A stretch of 64,000 bases of DNA, from assembly GCA_028455995.1 (NCBI GenBank), contig JABELC010000009.1, forward strand, positions 1,426,001-1,490,000, given 5' to 3'. Shown here piece after piece: positions 13,211 to 24,716 of the stretch. Position 1 is the first letter of the stretch. Every line of letters starts with the position of its first letter. A model generated the notes under the pieces. That model worked only from the letters and a program-made list of their open reading frames with translations. It was not told where the DNA came from and made no database searches. A program made the position numbers and the translations under genes. This stretch comes from Scleromitrula shiraiana. Lineage: Eukaryota > Ascomycota > Leotiomycetes > Helotiales > Sclerotiniaceae.

Positions 13211-13816
13211 AATAATCCACACCATAACCATCCCTCCATCCATCCATCAAACATCCAATTTCTCAGATCGATTCTTAACGTGATTGATTGATTACCTTTT
13301 ACCTTTTACCTTCAAGTTCTTACTTGTCTTACTTGCTTGTCTTACTTGCTTGTCTTACTTGCTTGTTCTCATCCATCTACTAGTATTATGATCTTTTATT
13401 TATTAATCAATACACAATATACGCTTCCAAAATCATCTCATTTTCCTGTTTAAGTTCCTGTTTTACTCGCATATCTGCATCTGCATCTACATATATATAT
13501 ATATATATCATGTCGGTACACGATATGCATTACATATCCATGCATCTCCATTACATCTCCATACATCTCCATACATCTCCATACATCTCCATACATATAC
13601 AAAACCGATCAAAGCCGATCAAAGCCTATCAAGAACAAGACGAGACGAGACGCGGCAGCAGCAGCGGCATAAAACCTATATAATGAATGAATATCACATA
13701 CCGCATATCGCACCGATGAACGAGTATGAGACAGAGGCGATACGATTGATTTTGATTATGGTGATGCATATTTTTCGCCGCGCTCAACATATACAAGCCA
13801 AGCTTGGGGGTTCTTC

Positions 13817-13848
<32 letters not shown>

Positions 13849-13895
13849 TATTATTATATTATTATTATATTATTATTATATTATTATTATATTAT
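13817..13895 (+). repeat. ATT trinucleotide array
   Basis: About 25 ATT units with regularly placed TATATT interruptions every 12-13 bp in the second half, suggesting a compound ATTATTATTATAT unit grew from the simple array. Confidence 0.92.
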
Positions 13896-14081
13896 ACTTT
13901 CTGAAAGAAAGACTGTGTGTGATACAAGTATTTGAGAATGGAGCCAGATAACCCCAGGCCATGACTGTTTATTTATATCTGGATTGATAGGAATGGATTG
14001 ATAGGAATGGATAGAAAATGAAATGGATATGAATGTTTTAAACGAAATCATTACTGGCACATACATGTTCTACATATACAG

Positions 14082-14123
<42 letters not shown>

Positions 14124-14555
14124 GTAGGTAGGTAGGTAAACAATAGGTATCTAAAGCTCAAATTTCATAAATCATTACTTCCCCCCTTCCCCTTTCCCAC
14201 ATGTAATTCAATACAAGCCAATACAAGCCAAAAAAAACAATCCAATCCAAACCATTCCTGTATCGATGTGAAAAAAACTCTACTTAGAGTAATTCATGAT
14301 ATGATATCAAAACGCCGCTTTGTTCATTCATCCATCCATCCGTCATGCATACATACATACACACATACACACATACACACATCCATTCATACTTCCAGCC
14401 GAGCCAAACCAAGCCAAACCAAACCAAGAAGTCAAACTTTTCAACCAACCAGCCAGCCCACCAACCCATCACCACCATGAACCAGCCAGCCAGCCAACCC
14501 ATCACCATAAACCAACCAGTAAACAGCGCACCACCATCCCCCCTCCAATCAACCC

Positions 14556-17500
14556 CTAGTTAAAGTCCGCCGCCGTAAGACTCTGCACCACACTAGTGCC
14601 CTCGCTAAACCTGGTCCTAAAGATGCGATTCGCATTCTGAAACATGCCATCCTTCAAACTGACGACAATAAACTGGCTTCCATGAAAGCGAGTTTTGATC
14701 AGACGCCCAATGTTCTGCGTATGCGAGAGATCGAGCGCGGCGTCGACTTCGTCGAGGATGTAGATGGGGGCGGGGTTGAATTGGAGGAGGGCCATGATGA
14801 GGGAGAGGGCTATGAGGGATCTGTTTGGTGTTAGGACGAGTGTTTTTTTTTTTGGCGGGGTGAGCTAGGTGTGGTGATGGGAGTGGGATAGAAAGGGTGG
14901 GATAGGAAGGGTGGGATATGAAAGAAAAGAAGAGAACTAACCTTTGACCACCACTCAACTCAGTTAAACTCTGTTTCCAGACCTTACCCAGCGAAACCTT
15001 AACCTCCAAACCATCGGCAATAGTTTTCCCCTCTGGAGGATCCAACTTCGCAAAACTACCTGGAAGCAATTCCGCGAAAATTTGTCCAAAGTTTTTATTT
15101 ACTTTTTGCCATGTTTCTTGCAATGCCTTCTTCTTGTATTCATCAAGACTACTAATCGTCTCTTCAATCTTCTTTTTATCCCTAATAACCGTTCTCATCA
15201 TGTTCTTAAGAGCTACCTCTTTTTTCTCCACACTATCGATCATATTCATGACTTTAGGGTTAATCTTCTTCTTCATGCCTTGGAAACGCTCGGTGAGATT
15301 TCGTAATGTAGATTTGCACTCGGCGATATTTTGGCCTTTGAAGTCGTAAGGGGTTCCGGATCGACCAAAGTTGTCTCTCTCGTCAGCAATCCATTCATGC
15401 TCTTTCTCCATGTGAGACACTGTCTGTACGGCTGCTTGTTGTTCCTTGTGGAATTTCTCAATCTGGTGACCTAGTTTTTGCATCTCTAGACCTTCTTCGG
15501 TGATGCGAGATGCTTTTGATCGTGACGCTTCTTCTAGAGAACGTAATTCGTCATCAAATCCTGTTAACTTAGCTCTTTCATCATCAAGATGTGCTTGTGC
15601 CATATCATGTGAATCCTATAATTGTGTTAGTTAACATCGCTTGATAGTTGAACATCACTTACTTTAATTTGGCCTTGCTGAGTCAGTGTGTCTGCAATCT
15701 CTTCCTCTTGGGCCTTCAAGGTTTGTTCAACTTCTTGAAGTTGCTCCTGTGCATGCGCAAGATCACCGCCAACTTGTTCAGTATCCATTTGAGCCCCTTG
15801 TAATTCTTTTTGTAAGGCTTTTACAGTTGTAGAATTTTTGGTCAGTGTTTTCCGTAGGGAATCGAGGGAGCTTTGTAATTCCACAAGCTTTCCATCTTTA
15901 TTGTTATCAAAATCTTTCATGTCCTTCTCAATCCTTTTGATATCTTTATTGGCCTCCTCTTGCCTTTTCTTTGCATCGACCAAATCTTGCTTGAGTTGAA
16001 CAATGCTTGCCTTCATGTTCTCAACCTCTTGAATGATAGATGAAGAAGAATTACCTCCAATTTGCTCTTCAGTAAGTTTGACTTCATGAGTTTTGAGATC
16101 CAATTCTTGCTTGATCTTTCGTGCCTGATCCATCTTCTTCTTCTCCCTAGCAATAGTGGCCTGAAGATCAGATAGTTCTGACTCTTGAGATTTTAGCTCT
16201 TTGTTAAGCTCATTGAGTTTTTGCAATGTGACGAGGACACCACTTGAGTTGGGGGAGCTTCCGCCAGATAAAGTTCCAGAGGGATCGTAAGAATCACCCT
16301 CTAATGTGATACTCTTCATTCGAACTGCTGGATCGAATGTCACTCGCTTAGCTGTGGCTGCATCTGCACAAATCAAAGTGTTTCCGAAAACATAATCCAT
16401 GGCAGTAGAAACCTCATCGTCATACCCTACTAATGAGAGTGCGAGATCAACCTTGCCAGGTGCAATTCTTTGAGCTGCGCCGATCTTCTCCGCCGATGCG
16501 CGGAAGGCAGCAATCTTATTAAGGGGTATGATGGTAACTCGTTTCCTCAATCTTCCGTTTTGGAGCAGCTGAGTACCAGTGACTTCTGTGTCAACTACAA
16601 CGTTGTACAATCGCCCTCCAGCGCAAATTTCAAGTGCTGTTCCAGCGGCCGTATGGTTCTTGTCAATGGTGAACAGTTGAGCCACCAATCCCTTGACTCT
16701 GGATCTGTCGAAATTTGGTGTAGGATCTGCATAGTTGAAATCAATGTTTGCTACCTTACGTTTCAACCCATCCGCTTGTTCACGTATCCGGCGAATGTTC
16801 TGTTGGAACAAAGTTTCCTGCTTGTACATATCGTCTTCCCGGCCGGCTTCAAATCCCAACTTCTGAAGATCCTTTTCAAGTTTTTGTGCTTGTGATCGTA
16901 ATCCTTCAAGCTCGTTCAGTAGTCCAGCGTTCTGTTCCTTGGCTTTCTTGGCCCTTGGTTCTTCTTCCTTGATCCTTTTTTCTAGATGGGCCATCTTCAA
17001 CTTTGCTTGTTCTTGCTCGGTCGATGCGGCACTTGCTCGGTTTCGTGCATCTTGTAATTGTCCTTGATATCCACTCTCTTGGCCTTCCTTGGATGCCACA
17101 CCAGTTTGAAGAGTTTGCAGGAGCTCCTCTTTGGTTTCAACCTCTTGACTCTGCTTTTCCAAATCCTCCTTGGCATTATTATATTGGGACTGGAGTTTCT
17201 CAAAGATCTTCGTTTTCTGCTTCAGTAAAGCTTCTAACTCAGAAACTGTCTTTTGAATTGTCAAACCCCGTTCTTTTTCTTCTGCCATGCTCGATTTCTT
17301 GAGGTCCATCACTGTTGAAAGCCTGACTAATTCATGGGAATGTTTTTTAACTTCCTCTTCTAAGGCCTGCGCTTTCCCTCCCTTCTTTAATTCCTTTTCG
17401 CGCTGTGCTTTAACCCGTTTGATATCCTCCTCTAAAAATGATATCTCACTTTTCAGCCTATTCGCTGATTCTTCTAGATCCGTTGCCCGTTGTTTCTTTA

Positions 17501-18435
17501 GTTCGAGATCGTTGGCCGATTGTTTTACTTTCTCCTGGTTTTTGAGATAATCGTGTGCTACTACCACTCTTGTCAATCTCTCCAAATCATTCTGTGTTTG
17601 TTGGAAATCTAAGAAAGCCCGTTTCTCCGTTCGCAACTTCTCTAACTTTGGCTCAATCTCCTCCTTCAACAACTCTGTGATCTCCTGCACTTTCATCTCC
17701 TTCTTTGCCATTGTTTTGAATGCTTTGTCTCTCCTATCCTCGAACATTCGTGTTCCGGCAGCCTCCTCGATCATGGCAAGAATTTCGACCGCTTTCATAT
17801 TCAGAACCTTTGTTATTCGTCCTTGCATGATCAAGAAGTTTGGATTGTTGATGTTCAACTGAACCGACTGAAACAGATTCTGCACCGTCTGCTGCTGTGC
17901 CCGATGTCCATTTATAAGATATTTGCTGGTGCCTCCAAGGACAATTTGTCTAGTAACACTAATTTGGGCATATTCTTCGAACCCAATGGGCGATTTCTTC
18001 TTATCCCGATTATCGAAAACAATTGTCACACTAGCTTTTGTCACTCCGGCCTGCCCACGTTTGTAGATGAGATCCTATAAAAGTCAGTCACTCTCTTCTG
18101 GGCTATTGCGAGGATGGGAAGAGAGAGGGACTGCAAATACCTGGAGATTCTGAGCGCGGACTGTTGTCATGTTCGTAATACCCAAAACGAAACATATCGA
18201 ATCAAGAATATTCGATTTTCCACTTCCATTGAGACCAGTGATCGAATTGAAACTCTCGTCCCTGAATTATATGCATTAGCCATAGAAAAAGTATAGCCCG
18301 TTTCCATTGTTTACCATCCTGTAATTACCGTACGCACAGCGTACGATTTAAATCCCTGTTTGTTGGGTCAGAAAACGCTCTTCTAGTAAGAACCATAGAG
18401 ATACTTGCATCTATAATGACTTCTACTACCCTCAT
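14556..18435 (-). CDS. SMC2: Condensin subunit SMC2
   Basis: ATPase core subunit of condensin, pairing with SMC4 to compact chromosomes. Six exons, 18435-18409, 18355-18315, 18261-18141, 18074-15663, 15615-14942 and 14820-14556, give 1179 residues, the family length. The protein starts MRVVEVIIDGFKSYAVRTV. Walker A is GLNGSGKSN (about 32-40), with the D-L-I-Y-K-R-G-Q-A-G-V turn after it. Coiled coil flanks a hinge at about 500-680, which carries GLVAQLFTIDKN and GGRLYNVVVDTEVTG. The signature LSGGQRSL and Walker B IYILDEVDAALDLSHTQNIG are near the end. NPNFLIMQGRITKVLNMK is typical of SMC2. Intron 1 begins GCAAGT immediately after the ninth codon, so it is a GC-AG intron; no GT donor keeps the frame. 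The other introns are GT-AG. The last two exons lie in a sharp C-rich to G-rich switch. Confidence 0.97.
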
Positions 18436-21356
18436 TTCGGCGGTGTTGAGTCGTGGTATCGTTGGTCGTATGGTGATAATAAATATCTTTTGCTTTTTTG
18501 GATCGCGAAAGTAAACAACAATAGAGCCGCGGAGCAACTCGGAAAAATAACGGCATAACTATATTCCGATATCTACTTTCAATTTACGTTTGTGGCTTCC
18601 GGGTTCCCTAGTATTGAATTTACGCCTCGTTTACATCTGCTTTGTAGGTAATTTCAAATGCCAACATACAATGTCTGCTCTTTAGTCATATGCAGTGAGT
18701 AATGGTACAGTTGAAGAAGTCCTCGAACAATTATGGCTCTTTAGAAGATTAACCTGACATTCACTCTTGACAAGCGACAGCATGATAAGGTAAATGAGTA
18801 AGACTTCCACAACAGTATTTTTTAATAGAGTTGATGATTGCCGGGTGCTGGAACTCGTTGCAAACACGATGGAAAGGATGGACCATAAATTGTTTTACTA
18901 TAAGTACTACTGAATAGACTGTCTGTTCAAAACATGGGCATCAAAGTAGGTGGCTATGCGGTAGCTAAATAAACCCGCAGAACCTCAAGAGCTAGAACTG
19001 TTTGAAGGTCTGTTGAAGAATCGAACAACTGACACTAGTATGGATATTGATAGATTTTGAATCCTCTATATATATTAAGGCAATTGAATCACTAACACTC
19101 ACATTGGTACTCTTGCTAACTATTCCTCATCATCTCTGCTTCAAATACAACCATGACTCAGCACATGAGAAAGCAAATCTAACTACTGAGTGGTATGTTA
19201 TCAAAAGGCGGGGACCGAGAACATATACTGGTAGATGGCCCCGTCCGAAGTTAGTATTTAAACATGAAACAGTTTTTTCAAGCTAATTGATGACAACGCA
19301 ACACTAGATGCATGCCGCATTTGAGAAAGATACGATCAGGCCAATAATGTCATGTATAACAGGAGCTATGCATGATCTTACAGCTCCGAAGCTAAGTTTT
19401 CTCGGTGTTTTGATCCGTTGAGTGTTCTCCGTCCGTGACATGCCCATTTGTGTAAGAGCGGATTTGCTGCCGTATGCAGGCGTGGACATGTTGATTATTG
19501 TCAGATCTAACATAGCAAGGGTCGCACGTGGTAGTGCAGAGTTTGAAGTTCTTCGAGATTTCATTTCGATATCTTGAGATTCAAGATGGTAAAAGACTTG
19601 AAAATTTTGACCCGAAAACGCAATGCCATAGGATAACTTTCCGGTAGTTCAACAGGGCTGGACGCAAGCCACAGAACTCACTGTGCGTTTCAAAGTGGAG
19701 CCGCTGTTTGTGCTTGAACTTTGTCAACTAGTGCTCATTATTGGGGATTAAATACCTCGCGGGCCCTGTTGGCGGGAATAAATTAAAGGCAATTTGATGG
19801 GGAAAATCCAGGACGAACGTAGCTAATATTGTATGTTTATTAATCACAGATTAAATGGATTCGGTCGTCAGTGGATTAGGATGATATATATATCATGAGA
19901 AAAGGGAAAGGATTTTCTAGGGGTTGAAGGAATTTCCCATGAGCCTGATAGAAGACTATATGGCACATGCTAGCATCCATGGATTCTATCGATGCCCGAT
20001 TTCGACTCCGGAAGTTTCCCTGGATTCGTAAGTGGTGCATATGGAACCATCATTTACCCTGAAACTTTGTCTTGGGTCGATTGTTCATATCTCATTATCC
20101 AAATGCGCGGTAAATTCTGGAAGTATCGAGGCATATATCAAGATGTAACACCAGGGGATGTGAAAAGTAATATTAGACATAGGACAACTCTATTTCGAGT
20201 AGTTATTCCGTGTTCAAAATGCATGCATATGAGAGAAGAATAGTCATGATGCATTCTGGTAGTGACTCTTTTACCTCGGAGTGATGGATACTCAAAAGTC
20301 AAGACACAAGTGGATGTATACGTACAGTACAGTACAGTACAGTACAGTGGGCTTGTGGAAATTTCATCTGAAGTTACGTAGACACGGAAGTTGCTAACCC
20401 TTGTCATAATGAGTACCTAGTACTTCGTAAGGCCCAAAGTTATTACTAACATCCATCCATCACTAGCTCTCCCCACTTACGCCCAGTCTCCACCTCACCC
20501 ACATTGAAAATTGATCTCCATCTTCTTTCAATTTGGTTACTCTTCTACAACAAAATCCTAGCCCAGCTACCACCTGCAGAGTTACACCGTTCTTCTATTT
20601 TTGACCGACTGGCCCAACCTTCCGCTCAATCGACAAATTAAACACACTTCTACAAAATTTCCTTGAGCCTATAGTTGCTGCAGTTCGTTGTTTCCTTAAG
20701 GTTCAATTTCAAAAGGCTCCTTCAACTGATTCTATTATCGTACTAAGTCTGTGAGCCACTGGAGGGTATTTGATCTGCAAGGCCTAGCATAGTTTAGGAA
20801 TCCTGTTATCAGATCATACCCATCCTTGTATATCTCAAATCAAATTCCATTGACCTTCGAATGTCTGTACAAGGCCTGCAAGACTCTTATTCAAGCTCCG
20901 ATGCCATTAATAGGCCTGCACATCTGGGAAGCCTTCATCCAAGGATCGGGTTCCGCGTGATATAATCCTGTACTTAGTGCTATCATACTAGGAGGCGCAC
21001 TTTAGGATTAAAGTTTTATATTTACACCGCAAATATAAGTTCCCAGGAAAAGAGAACCCTCCCCAAATCGTTACGGGAGGACGTTTTGCATAAGCTGAGT
21101 GTGCTGGGTATTAGGGTAGGTCAAATGCCAGCTTCGCGATTGCTCCACCACGGCAGTGGGCCAGATCCTGTTTACGATTACAGCACTTGAACATCCTGCT
21201 GTCCTCGCAAGTTGATTCTTCTAATACCTGTGATCTTGACTCAATATAGTGGGACACAGCACACATCTGCAACTCAAGTTAAATCGGAGGATTAAGACTT
21301 CCATCACTTGCAGTTACCAATACTTTTGTTTTGTGCTAGATAATTCAATTCATACC
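18436..21356. other. 2.9 kb spacer and upstream region of the Zn2Cys6 gene
   Basis: No gene I can support; the short open frames have no family features. It contains the SMC2 promoter at the left. A GTACA repeat run lies at about 20322-20348. The right half (about 20450-21356) is less repetitive, with several pyrimidine-rich stretches, and is presumably the promoter and long leader of the transcription-factor gene. Compared with other spacers this one is poor in microsatellites. Confidence 0.5.
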
Positions 21357-23729
21357 ATGACACGTACAAGCCGTCAAGATTCGTCGAAGCAATCACTACC
21401 CGGTCAGCATTCCTTTGCACTGAATAATATATCAGCACAGCATCCGCAACAATTTCCAAGTTCAGCTCGCTCCTACGCGGATTTGAACTACTTGTTTGGG
21501 GATCAAGAGATCATTATGCTTGGGCAGAAGCCCAATCGACACAAATTAACGCAAGGTATCGAGCCCACAAAGCATCGTCGAACAAGATCTGGATGTTATA
21601 CCTGTAGAAGTAGACGAGTGAAGGTACAAGTTATCAAACCTGCAAGCAGACTCTGGCTGACTCTCTAGTGTGACGAACGCCACCCAAAATGTGATGGTGA
21701 GCTAAAATTTTGAATGCATTATGCACTGTAGAGCTGACTTGTGGTTAAAGGATGCGCAAAAGGCAACAGGGAATGCATCTATCCAGAAGCTCGGACGTCA
21801 GCGAAGGCCACAACCGGTAGCTCATCGAAAGGTGGAAGGCCGAAGGTCCACGAAAGCCCTGGCTCATCTGAGGACGAGAATCAGGACCGAGGCGCGAGAC
21901 ATCTAGAAGTCATCCCAGATGAAGACGAGCATGAAAATGAAGCCGATCAACCAAGAGATACCCGGATGCGGGAACCCCATATGCGCAATACTAACATGCA
22001 ATCATCTGGTGATCGCAGAAGTATCACAAGGCATAGTTCCGAAACACCTTCTTTGGTATACGATAAAGGCTCCTCACCGACACCATCGACTGAAGGGTCT
22101 ATCGGGTATTCTACCTTTCAACATCTTGGCAGTTCTAGGTTTCCTGAACACCCTTTTCTACGTGACACCGATTCTAGCATTTTAAGAGGTAATTGGTCTC
22201 ATCTTCCGCCTGACCTACAGTTTTATCTGACCTACTATCACCAAAACGTGACCTTTCTTCATTATAATCTGAAGTCCGATCACAATAGCTTCATTCAAAC
22301 CCTTCTTTTGAATGCGGCGTTGCGTAATGAACCGCTTCTTTATGCGGTTGTTGGGTTTTCAGCGTTCCAATATGCGGTAGAAATGCGGGAAGGGAAAATT
22401 CAAGACTTTCTTCAGTACTACAATAAAGCAGTTTCATTACTCTTGAAGTCACTCAAAAATGGCGAGCGTCATAGCACAGGTACTCTTATGGCAATGCTAC
22501 AGCTGGCAACAATCGAGGTAGGAGTAAGCATCCATCAAATTCCACCCCATAGACTAAGATTCTACAGGAGTATTTAGGAGACTGGGCAAATCTCATTGGT
22601 CATCAAAAGGCTGCCTATGAGATCTTGATTGAATTGTATACGCCTCAAACTATTGTTCAAACTGAGATAGGACGAACAATTCTTGGTTGGTATGTACGCT
22701 TTGATGTCTCCGCAGGGATAATAGGCGGTTTTGATGGTACCATGTCACGAGAATGGTTTTCTCACTTGCAGGACTACTTCGAGCAACAAATTGCGAACGA
22801 CCCAAACAATTTGATTTGGAGATATGAACATCAGATTGCAAAATTGCGAATTATTGGCAAGGACATGTGTACACTTTTTGCAGCGAAAACAAAAGGAGAG
22901 ATTAGCCATCAGCAGTATCTCGCTAAGAATACAATCATGACAAAGACTCTTCGAGATTGGAAAATGAACATGGACCAATCTCTACTAAACAGCGACTTTC
23001 TTGTTACGGACTTCCCTGGCGTGGTGCAAAGACCTTCCGGGCAACCCTTCAATCCATACGAACCAGGTGTACTTTATGGTGGTCCACTTTGGTTAACGAA
23101 CACATGTCTACTTGATTGGTATGCTGTCGATTTGGTGTATGGACTTCAAACTGCCCAAGCAACGCAATCATTACCAGATTCAGAATACTTGTACCGTGTC
23201 GCATATGCCTTTTGTCAGCTATATGAATGTGTGGTATTCTCTCCAGAATCGCCTAAAGGTGCGGCTGTGGGTCTTCAAGGTTCTCTTGGCATAGCTGCTT
23301 TCTTCTTGCCTAAAGATGAGGCACATTCTATGTGGTTTCGCAGGAAATTTGCATTTGTAGAGTCACAGGGGTAAAAGTAATTCAATCCTCCGACGTTCTA
23401 AGTACTAACCGGGAAATAGATTCGTCCAACCTTCTACCATTCGAGACAAGATGTCCGAACTTTTCAGAGATAACTCTTGTATGCATTGGTGGCTACCGAA
23501 TGACGAAATGTACTACCCGTTGATACGTTTCATACGAAAGTTTGTTGAGGACCGAACTTCTGTGCCCAAAAACGTTGAAACTAAAGACGTGCAAGATATG
23601 AAAGTAATATTCTCGAACCTCAGCATGAGCGACGAGAGTGATAGCTCACCCCAGCTCACTAATAAAGGAAAAGAGCCCTCCACAGATATCTCTGTGGCGC
23701 AAAACTCTGACTGGTCGTCATATCATTGA
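21357..23729 (+). CDS. Zn(II)2Cys6 transcription factor with fungal-specific TF domain
   Basis: Fungal binuclear-zinc DNA-binding regulator acting in the nucleus. Five exons, 21357-21623, 21669-21696, 21751-22517, 22568-23370 and 23420-23729, give 724 residues. The zinc cluster is split over three exons and reads CYTCRSRRVKCDERHPKC followed by DGCAKGNREC, spacing C-x2-C-x6-C-x6-C-x2-C-x6-C (about residues 79-107). The middle exon of 28 nt carries two of the cysteines. A Ser/Asp-rich linker follows, then an alpha-helical fungal transcription factor domain from about 210 (LPPDLQFYLTYYHQNVTFLHYN) of the Fungal_trans_2 kind. The tail is acidic and Ser-rich. The frame opens upstream at 21249 but only with GTG; the first ATG is 21357. 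Target genes cannot be read from the sequence, and the neighbours form no obvious cluster. Confidence 0.9.
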
Positions 23730-24716
23730 AACATAGGGTTCGAGCAAGATGGTGTATATGGAATAGGATTCAATAATGAACAGACTTCTTGGAATCATGG
23801 ATCCGGATGACTTTCCTCAAATATAGTCACGCCAGAATATTAGAAAAACCCCCGGCTTACGATGGTTTTGTTAGATATTCATCGATGGAGGTGGTCACGG
23901 TCCAGCTGGTGAGACCAGTATGTACTGGAGAAGAGTCCAGTATTGAGGAGGGCGCTTTAAGATAAGTTAAAACTGGAAGGAGGAAGGACTCTTCTAGTTT
24001 TGACATCCAAGGACAGAAGCACAGCCTAGGACTGCCAGTATTGTACATCATTATAGCCATGAATGCATACTGCAATACCCATTCTCGGGTTCATTTAGAC
24101 TTAGGCAGTGCAACGCGCGGGCACCATAAGCTGAGGTCATCAAATACCCTCAAGAGGGATTGTACAATGTAGTGATCTGAAAATATAATCAATAAAACAT
24201 TTGTCAGTATAGAACATTATGAAACAATAGGATTCGTCGACTGAAGCAAACAAAGAATTTATATTACACCTGATAGCTATTGCATTGGTGCAAATTGACT
24301 ACTGTTGCACTAAAATAAGATGTAGCCAGATACCTACCTACGTAATATATATACTTACATGGCAGGTATACTTTTTCCGGATTATATATCATGAGTAAGT
24401 ATTTCTATTAAAAAAAACCGAATTGTAGTGATGATAAAGATTGAAGTAGAGAAACCCCGTCTTAACCGTCTATTCCTCATTGTGACTAGGGTAAGGCATA
24501 AATGCATCAGATCGATTTTGTGGATGTAGCAACCTTAGGCAAACATTAACTTTACCATACGGCAATTCCCAATTCACGAGCTTTACTTCAGAAATTCGAA
24601 CTTCACCAAGAACAACCATCCTATTTTAACCATTCGGACCAAAATCGCATAAATTTTATCACAACCTCAAATACCGTACAAATAAATCTAATCACATCTG
24701 GAAAGCAAAAAAGAAC
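23730..24716. other. Spacer between the Zn2Cys6 gene and NOT2
   Basis: About 1 kb with no recognisable gene or RNA. It holds the 3' flank of the regulator and the NOT2 promoter. There is little simple repeat apart from short AT runs. Confidence 0.5.

Larger units (their letters stand above)
9481..14555. other. 5.1 kb microsatellite-rich spacer
   Basis: No supported gene. It separates the 5' end of the MOSC gene from the 3' end of SMC2. The sequence is a patchwork of simple repeats: GAA/GAG purine tract (9759-9841), CTGCAA-type hexamers (about 11156-11192), CCAT and CCCCTT tracts (11656-11756), CTATG pentamers (11939-11980), CTGTCCTTCTTT 12-mers (12599-12646), ATATAAG 7-mers (13143-13210), ATT trimers (13817-13895), GATA/GGTA (14094-14138). 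Open frames here are low-complexity and overlap on both strands. Confidence 0.6.
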
